A model generated the notes under the pieces. That model was given only the letters and a program-made list of their open reading frames with translations. It was not told the DNA's origin and did not search any database. Below are positions 1 to 11,640 of a DNA stretch of 64,000 nt, one piece after another. The stretch comes from Pleurodeles waltl (Eukaryota > Chordata > Amphibia > Caudata > Salamandridae), in contig NC_090437.1 of assembly GCF_031143425.1 (NCBI RefSeq), positions 1,181,322,863-1,181,386,862 on the forward strand, written 5' to 3'. Made by a program: the position numbers and the translations under genes. Position 1 is the first letter of the stretch; each line of letters opens with the position of its first letter.

Positions 1-400
1 CCCGTCCTGATGCCCCTGGTACTGCCACCTCCTCTGGGATTTTTTTTTTGTATGCAGGGAGGCCTGTGGCCCCCCCGTGCCTTAGGGACTGACACCTCCC
101 CAGGGCTCTCGTAGTGTACGTGAGAGGGCCTCCCAGCCCAAGCCCGCTGCCCCCGGGAACCACCTTCTCCCTGGGGCAAGCTCGTAATTTATGAGGAGGG
201 GTCCCATGTGGCTCACCTGCTGCCCTGGGGACCACCACTCCCAGGGCAACTCTATATTTGGATTGGGGGGCTGCGTAGCCCCCCACTGCCCCGGGGACCA
301 CCCCGAGGCAAATGTTTACAAAAACAAAGGGGGTCCCTATACGACCCCGTGCCCGGGGACCACCACTTCCCGGGTCCAAGGTCTTTTTGGAGGGGGCCGT
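1..400. repeat. Minisatellite, ~70-bp units, CCGGGGACCACC core
   Basis: About six degenerate units of roughly 65-70 bp share a core like CCCCGGGGACCACCACTTCC, near 10, 80, 150, 220, 288 and 350. Short open frames here are by-products of the GC-rich repeat. The same array appears in opposite orientation at 3500-3930. Confidence 0.7.
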
Positions 401-559
401 GTGTGAAGGTGACAGACTATGGGGGTTCCATTCAAGATGGAGTCATTGCTTTTTTTTTTATAAAAAAAATAATACTTTAAAAAATATATTAAATACATTT
501 TTTTGTTAAATCCAACAAAAATATCTCACTCTAAGTTTATGAGATATTAAAGCCTAAAA

Positions 560-870
560 CATCTCTCTTTCTCTCTCACTTTCTTTTTGTCTTTCTTTCT
601 CTCTTTCAATCACTTTCTCCCACTCACACACCCACTTAGACACTTACGCACCCATTTACAGACCTACTCAGACATTCACACACCCACTCAGACACTCACT
701 CACTCACAGACCCACTGACACCCTCATGCAGCCACTCACAGACCTGTACACACACACTGAAGCACCTCCTAAAACACTGATGTACACACTCTCACATCCA
801 GACAGACAATCTGACAGCCACTCTCACCCCAAAAACACCCTCTCACATCTATTTTCACACCCAGAGGAGG
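560..870. repeat. Degenerate CT / CACTCA simple-sequence tract
   Basis: A pyrimidine run (ctctcttt) passes into an imperfect CACTCACAGAC(C) repeat with CA-rich spacers. It lies inside the left arm of the inverted repeat and has no equivalent length in the right arm. Confidence 0.75.
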
Positions 871-1299
871 CGCGGCTAACTCCCGCCATGCACAGCGCTG
901 TGTGCAGAGTGGGTTTGGGAGGAAAGGGGGTGTTGGCCGCAGGGTCTGGCTGCAGGCCAGGTCTTGCGGGCAAACTCCCTGTGCATGGGTGAAGGAAGAG
1001 CACGGTTGGGTGCTTATAGGAGGTTGGCCTCAGGCCCTGTGGCCAACCGACACCGTGCACAGCCAAGGGCTGTGAACGGCGGTGGTTGGATTAATGTTTA
1101 GTAATAAAAATTACTATTCATTAAAAAAACATAGAAATTCACTTTAAAAACCATAGGTTACAGAGACGTTATAGTTAGGCTCACATTTTAAATGTACAAA
1201 ACCATAGAAATTCACCAGTTATAGTTATAGTTACCTCAAGTAATTATAAGTCACGCCCTAAGGTAACTATAACTCATGCCTTCGCCATACGATAAATTA

Positions 1300-2744
1300 C
1301 ACAACCAGTTTAAATTACACACCTGAAAACTTCCAAAAAGCAAGTAAAGAGATGTCCTGAAAAGAACAATATTATTTAGAAAGCGTACATAAAATATTTC
1401 AAACATATAACACAACACAGTAGAGAGGAGAAATTAAGACTAATTAGAACTAATATGCAACTTAGAAAGATAAATAGCATTAGTCAACATATAAACATTG
1501 CAAACTACATTTACTATCGATACAGCGTATGTTCATCATATAACATTTCTCAAAATCTTTAATTTACAAAGAGTCCTCAGCATCAAGTCCTGCATGAAGA
1601 GCCCAGCTGACCAGTGCCCAATGGGAGTAATGACAGTTACTAGTAGGTAATTCAGGCATTATCAACTTTTAGGTCATTCCCCATCTGGCTTCAGTGTGTT
1701 CCAATATACTGATTTTTGTCTCCAGTGGATCTTTATTGAGTTTTGTAACAAGATATCACACATTCACTGCATACACCTACATGAGATTCATTACATTTGT
1801 GAGAGATTGTCACCATATTGCGTGCCATTTGCCATTTGTTTTCCCATTGTATTCTAATATTGGTGTAAAACAGAAAAAAATATACTGAACCATTATTACA
1901 GTGTACCTATTTCTTTCCAAATGAGGAGGTTCTAAAGCAGTTTGTCTTCAAGAGTCTCAATGTGTGAGGAGGGAGGACGCAGGGTAGCCATGTGTACATC
2001 CGTTCCAGTATACTGATGTCACCTAATCCTATACATATAAACTGCAAACACAGATTTGATTTAACTAGCATGGTCATTTAAATGAGCTTCTATTTACATT
2101 TATTAATGTCACCTGGAGGGTACAGAGTACCACATGTACAAGAATTCTGTTTGCAACTTTCTAATTGCGAATCTTTGAAGGAAGTCACAAAAAGCAATGT
2201 ACTAAAGTGTAACAGAGAGATTTAGCAATTCCCAGTGTGTCTCAAATGGACCTACCCAATCAATACTCATGAGGTAGTTTGCAATTTTCGACCCATTGGG
2301 AATGACCTAAAATCACAGGGCTGGTGGCCTGCTTCAGTCAGGAGACCACCATGTCTGTGAATACATTTTAAATAAAGCATTTTAAAAAAAAATCATTTTT
2401 TGAGAGTAGCCTGTAGTTCGTGGGAACACTGCCTGCTCTTTAAAAGTCTTTGTATACACATTCACAAAGGGGAAAGGGTCTCTTGGTGACCACTTCCCGT
2501 TTGTAAATGGGTAATCACCAACTTGAAGTTGTGGTAAACTGCAAATGGTTTTCAACTGCATTCCTGTCGCAAAATATTTATACATCCCCCTGCATGTCTC
2601 CATCAGGATGGAACACTCTTAAAAGCCCCCCTACTAACAATTAATCGTAATCCCTATTTTGCTATTCGGTTATGGATTACTGAATCACAAAATAGAGTTG
2701 GTACATCCAATATTGGTTTTTAGCAGTCACAAGTTGCCTGATTC
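1300..2744. other. Spacer of the giant inverted repeat; no gene seen
   Basis: AT-rich sequence with no coding frame above background. It includes 'aggtcattcccc' at 1671 and the inverse-like 'gggaatgacct' near 2298, so a smaller element may be nested here. An AATAAA-like tail followed by an A-run lies at 2372-2392. Confidence 0.4.
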
Positions 2745-3499
2745 TGGGAATTAGCAGTACATGGCGAGGACTTGAGTTAATATTACCATAGGGCATGATT
2801 TATAGTTACTTGCAATAAATCTAACTACACAAGGGAATCTCTATGGTTTTGTACGTTTAAAATGCGGACCTAACTATAACGGCCCTGTAACCTTTGGTTT
2901 TTCAAGTTAATTTCTATGTTTTTTATATTCTATTTCCTAACTATAACGTCCCTGTAACCTTTGTTTTTTTCAGTGAATTTCTAGGTTTTCTTTCAACACA
3001 AAGAAATGTTCACTTCTATACATTGATCCAACTATCAACTGCGGCCAGGCACTGTGGCTAAAGTGTTGTAACCACCCTACATTGAGCCATGCAAGGCCTT
3101 CAGCCATGTGCAGTGGGGTTGGCCACAGAGCCTGGCCTGTGACCAGACCTTGTGGCCAACACCCCTAACCATCCAACCCCACACTACGCATGGCCTTTGG
3201 CTATGTGCAGCGGGAGTTGGCTGCAAGTCAGCATGGCCCCCACCTGGCCTAAACATTTTATTATTTGGAGGGGAGGGGGACTGCAGGCCCCCTCCCCATG
3301 CTGATCTCAGCCCTGTGGACCCCATCCCAAAAGGCCTGGTCATGTTCCTGGGTGGCCCCAGGACACCCAGTCACCACCATTGGGGACCACAGGGGGAGAA
3401 TGAAGGCCCCCGCAGTCCCAGCCGCCCCCCCCTCCTGGTGGAGAAGGTATTGCTGTCACAGACAGGAAGCCGCTAAACATGCAGCTCCCTGTTTGTGAG

Positions 3500-3930
3500 A
3501 GCAACAGTTGATGGTGGGTGGGTGGTGGTCCCCAGGGCTGTGGGTCAGCAATGGACACCCTATCTTATTTAAATTTAGCCCAGGACAGGTGGTGGTTACT
3601 GGGACTGTGGAGGGCCCACTTGCATGTTATTATATATTCTGCACTACTGAGGAGGTGGTCCCCGGAGCTGTGGGGGGGGGCTGGGTAGCCCCCCACATTT
3701 AATGAAATGTTAGCCACGGGAAGGTGGCGGTCCCTGGGGCTACATGGGGGCTGGGTGGTCCCACGCATTTGATTACATATCCTGTCCTGGGGCAGGGGGT
3801 CCCCATATTTAATGCTGTGTTTGGCCCTGGGGAGGTGGCGGTCCCTGGGATTGTGGGGGGAGCCCTAAAACTGTTTGGTCCCAGGAAAGTGGCAGTTCCA
3901 GAGGCTGCATCCACCCCATGTTCAAAATTT
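3500..3930. repeat. Minisatellite, inverted copy of the 1-400 array
   Basis: About seven units (near 3522, 3588, 3649, 3720, 3788, 3830, 3883) share GGAGGTGGCGGTCCCTGGGG, the reverse complement of the core at 1-400. The unit period is about 60-70 bp. Confidence 0.7.
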
Positions 3931-3959
3931 CAATGTCAATGCCCCTGAGACCTGGTCTA

Positions 3960-4570
3960 TCCGGGGGCTGTTTAAAAAAAAAATGCTTGAGCCTGTTTTT
4001 TTTTTTTTGTTTAATTTTTGCCAGATCCACAGATCTGCTGTGACTTCTACTGACATTTTTTTTTTTAAAGCTTTTTTGCTGGGGGGAAAGGTGTACCTAC
4101 TCCGGTGCATGTTCTTTTTTTAATCTTTTTTTCCTGCATTATGGCTGTCAACACTTCCTTTTTAAAGTGTTGTCAGCCAATCAGATCTCAGCACGAGACT
4201 AGGAGAGTTTCTAGTTTATGTCCCTATATATAAAAAAATGTTTTTTCTTTAATTTCTCAAAAAAAAACTGATTTACACCGAATAACTAAAAGAGTGCTTT
4301 CTGGACCAAGAGCTACCTTTCAGCCAATTTTGGTGTATTTCCGTCCAGTGGTTTGAGCGCTATTCCTGTTTAAAATCCCTATGAAAAAATGCATGGAGAA
4401 ACCCCCCTTTTTTCTCAGTCCCTGCTTGATGGATCACCATCTGTCCAGCTTCCAGACAGCTGTTGAAGTAAGTGTCATTTTTTTTAATCTAGAAAAAATC
4501 ATGAAGACTCATCAAACAGCACCAAAGTTATTAGCAAAATACAAATGCTTTCCATACAAACTAGGACCTA
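3960..4570. other. Unclassified repeat-like sequence; no gene seen
   Basis: T-rich runs (3971-4130) are followed by 'caatcagatctcagcacgag' and a block that looks like a dispersed repeat (4140-4460). No open frame resembles a known protein. The class is unknown. Confidence 0.3.
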
Positions 4571-4573
4571 ATG

Positions 4574-4775
4574 ATATATATATATATATATATATGTATA
4601 TATTATATAAAAATATATATAAATATATATATATTATTTTTCATATATATGTGTATATATATACATATATGTATATGATATATAGATTTATATATATATA
4701 TATATACGTGTGTGTGTTTGTGTGTATATATACAGTATATATATGATATATATTTATATATGTGTGTGTGTGTGT
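4574..4775. repeat. AT / GT microsatellite
   Basis: Interrupted (TA)n with (TG)n stretches. Tyrosine/isoleucine-rich frames on both strands here are microsatellite artefacts. Confidence 0.9.
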
Positions 4776-4781
4776 GTAGGG

Positions 4782-5535
4782 TCATTCCACTCGATATATA
4801 TAGAGTGAATGACAGATTAGCTACATAGGGAGGGAGGAGAACGAGGACCCTGGGAAGAATGGAAGATCGATTGTTGCAAGATGGGGTAAACATTACTTGA
4901 ACAGGAATGGAAAGAAGAAGCTGGTCCAAAGAGCATTAGAAATGGTCATAAAAAAACGTACATGCTTGGTGTTCAGAGAGCAGCTCAGGTGGATAAATGG
5001 GAGAAAATTATTTAAAGTGGCTGGATAAAAGACTGCATAGAAAAGCAAACATTTTCAATGCAACAGGTCTTGCATGAGCTCGAGTTAGAGCTATTAGCAT
5101 TGTAAACTCCGAACCGGATTTTTTCTTGCCACATAAATTAAAAGGAAAAAAATGCAGCACGATCGTGCTGGGGTCTACACAGTGCGATCGCACTCGGTTT
5201 TTCCGTTTTAAATTTCAGCACGATCGTGCTGCATTTTTTTCCTTTTAATTTATGTGGCAAGAAAAATCCGGTTCAGAGAGATAGAGTAGTCCGGAAACCA
5301 GCCTGAGAACATCGAGCCTCATATGTTTTTAGTAGTTTACCGGTGCTGTGTAGATGGGCTAAACACCGGAAAAGGCATGACGTATGCATGCCTTCCACAA
5401 ATGAAAGCAAGTGGATTTTAAAAGGCAAGCCCACAAACCAATGAAAGTGACTGACGTGACATAGGCGTGGTTGGAAGCCCAAAGAGCGATTACTACAGGG
5501 GACGGAGTGCTTTGCGCTCACCCCTAATAAGGGCA
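4782..5535. repeat. Unclassified interspersed repeat containing a long hairpin
   Basis: A non-coding block with a dispersed-repeat feel ('catgagctcgagttagagc', 'ggcatgacgtatgcatgcc', 'gctttgcgctcacccctaat'). The small palindromic stretch 'tcattccactcgatatata' begins near 4783 and is mirrored to about 4813. I recall similar sequence from newt genomes but cannot name the family. Confidence 0.4.
5111..5274. repeat. Near-perfect hairpin, 60-bp arms, 45-bp loop
   Basis: The left arm 5111-5170 starts GAACCGGATTTTTTCTTGCC and the right arm 5216-5274 ends in its reverse complement. The only difference I see is one T in a homopolymer. Each arm ends in a self-palindrome, CAGCACGATCGTGCTG. The loop holds a third one, AGTGCGATCGCACT (5181-5194). 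Confidence 0.9.
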
Positions 5536-7500
5536 CAGAGGTATATGATGTGAATTAAAACATAAGCATTGGAAAAGTGCTCTGCATTTTAAAAATGGGG
5601 TAGCATTTATAATTAACAATAAAACTTGGGGACAGTTGCTTTGATCAGATCATAAGTTGTTATTCAAGGTATCAAACGTAATTCATGGAAAGGTCACTCC
5701 TAAGGCCACTGTAAACATGATTACAGCCCTGTTGTCAGCCCTGTTATATTTACAGACTTACTGCTATTCAACACCATCAAGCTTCATTATCTAGTTCCAC
5801 CTACTATGCCAAAGGAAGTAATCTATGTTTTTTTGCCACATCATCTAACAAAGATTTACATTTGGAATGTGATGCAATTTTATCAAAAGACTATTGCAGC
5901 CATACAGGTATGAAATATATCAGAACAATGTAATCTGCATAAAGGATGTTATGTATCTGGTGTGTTACACACTGGTGGGAATATGTTACCCTTTGAGGTC
6001 AATATTCAGGGCACCAACAAATTAGTTGCTTACGAAGGGCTTTATAAAAAAACGGCAGGAACCTCTCTGGAGATACCTTTTAACTTAAGTTATTTCCACA
6101 ATATGACTGCGCCAAAAACCTGGGAAAATCCATGTATGAAGAGTGCAGTAGCCATCTTTGGTTGTTTTTTATTTTGCTTTAATAAAAATCATTACCAAGT
6201 AGCTTCTGTGAACGTGTGCCTGGGCACAGCAGCTAATTTTGACTCATTTCTATTAAGGATTTCCTTAAATGTAACTCAGAATAACAATACTTTTGAAACT
6301 ACTGTACATTTATGAAGGGAAACGTAACTACTGGCAATAAGGAAAAGGTAAAAATAAAAATGTAAATGTACAAACATTTCCTTTGGAAAGTCTCACTACC
6401 CATTGTAAAACAAATGTAGTACTTTTAAATATGAGATCTGTCTGTTAAATGCTTCCTGCACCTCTAAAAACCTACTCAAATACATTTGAATGGAAGATTA
6501 GAAACTTTTTTGAGATCTATCAATATGTTGCTATTATAAAATTAGGGAGGTTTTAAGTGACAGGGAAGTTGGGTATGCTGAGTAAATTGAAAGAGATGGT
6601 GAACTTAGGTAAGAATCTCTCCCCTTAACCATTTCTAATTACATTGAAAATATATCATGCCTCAAACGACTTCACAGGTTTTTAACCAGCTGATTCATTT
6701 ATGCATTAAAACCTCAATACTCATTTACTGTAGCCTGTTCAACAGGAAAGGTTTTAAATACAGCCACTCCTTTTCTGAAAAATGGCACTTAGGAGTGACT
6801 CCTTTTTGTCTTGAATGCTTTGGTTGTTTATTAGAAATTTGTGGAGAATCTACAGTAGATGGCTGAGAAGTCAACTGAGACTTCTGCTGGTGCTGGATGT
6901 GTGTTACACCTTAATTTCTATGCAAAAAGAACCCAACAATGCTGTTCTCTTACTGCTGTCTCTTGCAAACACTCCCGCTTCCGATTCCAACATTGTGACA
7001 TTCAGGTGTGCCTAATGTTTGTCATGAATGTAACATTTTAGTGCCCTACTTGTTCATTAGTACTCTCTACTAAAGCTACAATCAAATAGTAGGGAATGTC
7101 AGTTCTTAAAGCTAAGAATGTAAATAGAGTAATGATTGTACTGAAGACAAGGAAGCCAGCATTAAACAAGGAAGCCAGCATTAAACATTCTTTCTTTTAT
7201 TTACCACTTTGCAGCTATTCAAAGAGCAATGTAGTGTAGAATCTTCCATGAATGCTCAATAAAACCTGAACACTTCAGCTCCACATAAGACCCTTGTCCT
7301 CCATCTTCTTTCTTTTTTTGGTGCTGCTCACAATATATTATGTCATACCGCTTTATACTGCACATGGTTGCCTGGACAAGGTCTTCCAAGTGCTCCTGAT
7401 GTATTAGTCAATGAACAACGTTCTCCTGCCTAAAACAGCCAGGTCCTTAGTTGTTTTTAAAAACTGAGGTGATTAAATACATTCCTAAGGTGAATCAGAA
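5536..7500. other. AT-rich non-coding stretch, no gene recognised
   Basis: Nothing recognisable. A 117-codon plus frame (5962-6315) has no motif I know and looks like chance. A 19-bp unit (aaggaagccagcattaaac) is duplicated at about 7149-7186. AATAAA occurs at about 7258. It could be old repeat or unique intergenic DNA. Confidence 0.4.
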
Positions 7501-7514
7501 GATTGTTCCAATGA

Positions 7515-7985
7515 TTAGGTGCCAATACACGAAAGGATGACCTCCCTGTCTATCCAGCTTAAAGCTAGGGGGAGATCAGTGGATCTCAACAGTCTAGATG
7601 GGCAGTAAGGGTGAAGCAGTGAAGACAGGCTAGGCACAGTTGCCTTACTGAAGATTCGAAGATCCACGCATAGCACCTTAAATTGGGTACCGTTCTCCAA
7701 TGGGAGCCAATGTAAGTTGCTGGGTTGCTGAGACACAGAGCAGGTTCTTGGTATCTGTCATAGCAGTCTGGCTGCCTCATTCTGGATAATCTACAGTCTC
7801 TTTTTCACATAGCCAGAAGTGCCCAGATACAGAATTTTACAGTAGTTTAGCTGTGAGATGATTAAAGAGTGAATGATCATCTTCTTCATTTATAGGATGA
7901 AGAAGCCCAGGATCGTTCTCAAGCTTGTTAAAAAGCCAAAACAGCAAGATGCTAAAGCTTTAACGTGTTGCTCAAAAGAAAGCAT
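7515..7985 (-). mobile_element. L2/CR1-like LINE fragment, C-terminal RT region
   Basis: Reverse-strand frames read, in order, SLIISQLNYCK, QNEAARLL, then LHWLPLENGTQFKVL and PYCPSRLLRS. These match the conserved segment downstream of the RT catalytic core in L2/CR1-clade LINEs ('SRLDYCN', 'QNAAARLL', 'LHWLPV..R..FKVL', 'Y.P.R.LRS'). An in-frame stop follows LL and the frame changes upstream of it, so the copy is dead. The fragment stops exactly where the LTR-like repeat starts (7986), so the LTR may have inserted into it. Confidence 0.75.
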
Positions 7986-10080
7986 ACTGTTAGAAATTGG
8001 GTGTCTGGTTGGCAGAAGTATATGCCCTGCCCAAGCAGGAACCACAATCCCAGTCAGGGTGAGTCAGACACAAACCATAAATTAACCTGTGCTCACCTTC
8101 TGGCAGCTTGGCACAGAGCAGCCAGGCTTAACTTAAGAGGCAATGTATAAAGTGTTTGTGCAACACTTCAAACAGTAACACAAGGAAAACACCACAGAAA
8201 GACTCTACACCACGTTAGAATAATAGATTATATTCATATGAATAGAATAAGACCAATACAACAAAAACCCAATAAGTAGAAGTTGAGATATTAATTTTTG
8301 AAGAATAGATGTAGTGCTTAAAAGCATAAAAGCGTCAACCGGAGCTATCTGGATGTCCTAGACCTGGTCAAATCTGAAAATTGAGGCGGATCACAATGGA
8401 GCAGGATACAGGGACCAGTCTTGACCAGCTGAAACTGTACCTTCATTGAGATTTGAGTCTATGTCGAGAACAAGATGTGAGCAGCAAAGGAGGTGACCCG
8501 TCGTCGTTGATCCTTGGATGGAGGTGATGCATCGGCTCCATGTCAGGCAAATTAGGAGATACTTTGGAAATGGAAGTGATGCTCCGTGCATTCAGTGATG
8601 AAATGTTCCTGATCCTTGAAGAAGCAACGATGCATTGATGTTGTTTAAGATACACTTGTTCCGAGAAGAGCAGAGGCATCAATACTATGGTTTTGAACTG
8701 AGGCAGCACTTTATACCCACTTCCAAGGGCCCAGACTGGAATTACACCATTTGGCAGGCTAGACTCGCAATTGGCAGAGTCCGGGTGCTATAGGTGATGA
8801 GTTGGAAGTTTTTTGTGCCCTGAGACTTCAGAAGAACAGGAGGCAAGCTAGCAAGCCCTGGAGTCACTGTGGTTTTGGGATCAAGTGTTGTGGATCCAGT
8901 CCTTCTGACCCAGGCAAGTAAAGCAGCAGGTCAGCCCAGCATGAAATCAGTTCAGCCTGAGCAGCAGAGCAGCAATATACCAGTCCCTGTAGAAGCATAG
9001 CAGTCCTTCTGCCTGGCAGAGTAAGCACACGACCAGAAGGGTACTGAAGTTGTGGTATTTAAGGTCAAGTATTTATACTTTGGTGCCCTAGCTGTGGAAG
9101 GTGGGAGAAGATTCTAGACGGCACCAATGCATCGATGCTTCTTGAAGTACAAGGAATCTATTTCTGCCCTTGCCCTCACACCAAGCTGGCTGGAGTGACA
9201 ATACAGGGTTGATATTGTGAGGAGACAAGGCACAGCCTATTCAGGTGCAAGTGAGTCTGTGCTTAGCTCCACCCCCAATCAAGCTAGTTAATGGCCCATC
9301 AGGGCCCATTAAGTCACACCTAAGTTTCTTTATATGTGGCTGTCTAGAGGGAATGAACAAAGCCCAGCTGTCAACCCACTCTAGACCTGTACTGGGGTCT
9401 GGCTGCAGGCACACAGGGCTAAGAGCGGGAAAATGCTCACTTTATCAAAGGGGCATTTTCAAAATTGTAACAGAAAATCTGACTTTACAACAGAAGAGGA
9501 TTTATCATTACAATTCCTTAGGTACTAAACATGACAGATCTATCCGTTTTTAATAAGGACTCACAGCATAATATATAAAATCCCCAATGTTATCCTATGA
9601 GAGTGGTAGGCCTCATAGTAGTGAAAAATGAATTTGGGAGTTTTCATTACCTGGACATGTAAAACGTAAAAGTATATGTCCTCACTTTAAATTACACTGC
9701 ACCCTGCCCTATGGGCAATGTAGGGCCTAACTTAGGGGTGACATATATATATAATAAAAGGGGTGCTTAATGCTTGGCAAGAGCTTTTAAATGCCAAGTC
9801 AACATGGTAGTATAACACTGCATCCAAGCTGCAATAGCAGGCCTGGGACATGTTTTAAAGTGATACTTACATGGGTGGGACACACAGTGCTGCAGACCAA
9901 CTAGTAGCATTTAATTTACAGGCCCTGGGCACATGTAGTGGATTTTACTAGGGACTGATAAGTAAATAAAATTTGCCAATTGGGTATATTCCAATCAAAC
10001 CATGTTTTAGGGAGAGAGTACACGCACATTAGCACTGGTTAGCAGTGGAAAAGTGCACAGAGTCCTAAGGCCAACAAAAA
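7986..10080 (-). mobile_element. LTR-like repeat (probable solo LTR), minus orientation
   Basis: The plus strand starts TGTTAGAAATTGGGTGTCTG. Read on the minus strand, the repeat ends with the segment 'ttaagcctggctgctctgtg' then '...ACCCAATTTCTAACA'. The same terminal segment is found in opposite orientation at 34310-34434 and in the same orientation at 30793. The inner part shares 'gggagtttt..acc', 'gtgacatatata' and 'catttaatttacaggc' blocks with 32400-32720. No coding frame is present. The right boundary is approximate. LTR identity is inferred from size, TG/CA ends and repetition. Confidence 0.6.
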
Positions 10081-10955
10081 CGAATTCAACAAAAAGTGGA
10101 CGTAAAATGCAAAATGTTTGGAGAGGACCCTGCAGAGAGGACAATTTTCAACAGGCAGTTTAGACTAATCATGCAATAGTTGGATAGCTTACTCCCTCTC
10201 ACCCTTTGGTCCGATCTATTCAATAGGTTAATGTAAAAGCCACAGACAGAAGTGGGAATGTGGGGCATAAGTTAAATAGCTGAGAGGTGGTGTAGTGAAG
10301 GCTTTGCATGCCTACACAGGTACAGCCCCTCTCTCCGGGTGCTTTCCGGGCAGGAATTGTCACTGATGATCTTGCTTTTGGTGTGCCTTTGGCTTGGCAT
10401 CAGAGCATCCATGCAACAACCCATTTATTGATGGCGTATGGGGCTTGTTCATGAGGTTATGTGACAGCACATTAGAGCGCACACCACCAAAACACTCCCA
10501 TCTCCAGTGGTCCAATCGAAATGGCTTAAATCAGGTAATCTGCCTCTGCAAATGACCGCGGACTGGGGAGAGTTCTATATTACACAAAAATTCTCCAACA
10601 GTATAATTTCCTCAGAGCCAGTTAAACAGAAATTCAGTTCAAGTAAAAAAAAAACACTTAAAATTGCCTTTAGACCATAGAAGAATGACTAACACTGAAT
10701 TAAGCTGAAGCATCTGCCCAATATGAAACATTCAACACATCTTAACCCACTTGTGTTAAGTTACTCGCTTGAAACAATTAATCACTGATTGTCCGAAGCA
10801 AACAACCATTACAAAAATTACCCAAGAAACTGATTTTGAAACCACACTCAATGAGAGTGTCCTCATTTTCAAAACATTCATCTTATTGTATTCATCACAT
10901 TGCAGTTCAAACAAATTCAATAAATATAATTAATACCAGCACTCACCGATTTAAC
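10081..10955. other. No feature recognised
   Basis: AT-rich non-coding sequence. Short frames on either strand show no known motif. The right part may include the terminal region of the DIRS element that follows. Confidence 0.35.
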
Positions 10956-10959
10956 ACGC

Positions 10960-11640
10960 CAAAGGAGAGAGGGTGGGTGAGATAATGACAGCCTTCTTGT
11001 CTAGTAATAAAATCAACATTCATTTTACACTGCGAGCTTTGAGAATCAGCATTTCATTGCAAGACATGAGGCCAGAATGGTACATGTTAAAGGTTTTCAA
11101 AACAAAGCCTTCCACATCATCCACATGATTCAAATAAAACATTTTAAATAATCTAGCATTTGACCAATCATCTGCCTTCATGTTTTCCAGCCTACCCATG
11201 TACAGAAACAATTACTAGCAACAGTGCCTTTTACTGACTGAGCCTTAAACATAGACAAATGTATGCCTGGTTCCTGCATCATTGACATAGCCCATTTTTC
11301 AATAGTTGCTGTTGAAATAGGTGTGAATAGCCTTAAATAAAAAGTTAAAGGCCGATGCACTCCTACTCCCCTATTTTCCTTAATTTAACTTTCATGTTCC
11401 TTAATACAGCTCACTAGACTCAATTTGGATTCTCGTCAAAACTAGGTTAGAAGACTAACTTTAACATGGTCGTCATCCTCCTTAAAAAACACACAATTTG
11501 GTTTGTAATACCTACTTCTTAATTCCGGTGCCTTTACATCAGAAACCTTTTTAAAGGAAAGCAAACAGAGTGTTGCGTTAGAGCCAAATATTAATTTATA
11601 AGCCACTCCTTAAACAATCTGAAAATCAATCAATCAAACA
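10960..11640 (-). pseudogene. DIRS-type tyrosine recombinase, degraded 3' part
   Basis: Reading the minus strand from about 11600 down: SFKKVSDVKAPELRSRYY, a segment like 'LSLVSCIKEHES', TPISTATIEKWAMSMM, FKAQSVKGTVASN, then after a 1-nt frameshift MKADDWSNARLFKMFYL and a stop near 11020. This order matches the catalytic half of DIRS/Ngaro tyrosine recombinases, which integrate circular DNA copies without target duplication. In the family the block after TPxST is HSxRGA; here it is QSVKGT, so the H and R are lost. The final DW..xxF.kFY block keeps its tyrosine. Stops and the shift make it non-functional. Its N-terminal side ends at the L2-like LINE. Confidence 0.7.

Larger units (their letters stand above)
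1..3960. mobile_element. Giant inverted-repeat (foldback) element, left end cut by window
   Basis: Bases 1-1290 and 2745-3960 are degenerate reverse complements. Seen directly: the left arm reads GTACAAAACCATAGAAATTC near 1192, and the reverse complement of 2820-2860 gives GTACAAAACCATAGAGATTC. The shared order outward is an 'aactataac..ccctgtaacc' block, a block rich in 'tgtgcagngggttggc' motifs (880-1080 and 3040-3240), then a GGGGACCACCAC minisatellite. The arms are about 1.2 kb each and the spacer about 1.45 kb. No transposase frame is visible. This is likely a non-autonomous long-TIR DNA element or foldback family. The classification is inference and the true left end lies outside the window. 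Confidence 0.6.

Noticed and set aside
4381..4929. Overlapping Tyr/Ile-rich frames on both strands
   Set aside because: Translations of a TA/TG microsatellite.
5962..6315. 117-codon frame with several N-x-T sites
   Set aside because: No domain, no splice or promoter context, AT-rich surroundings. Likely chance.
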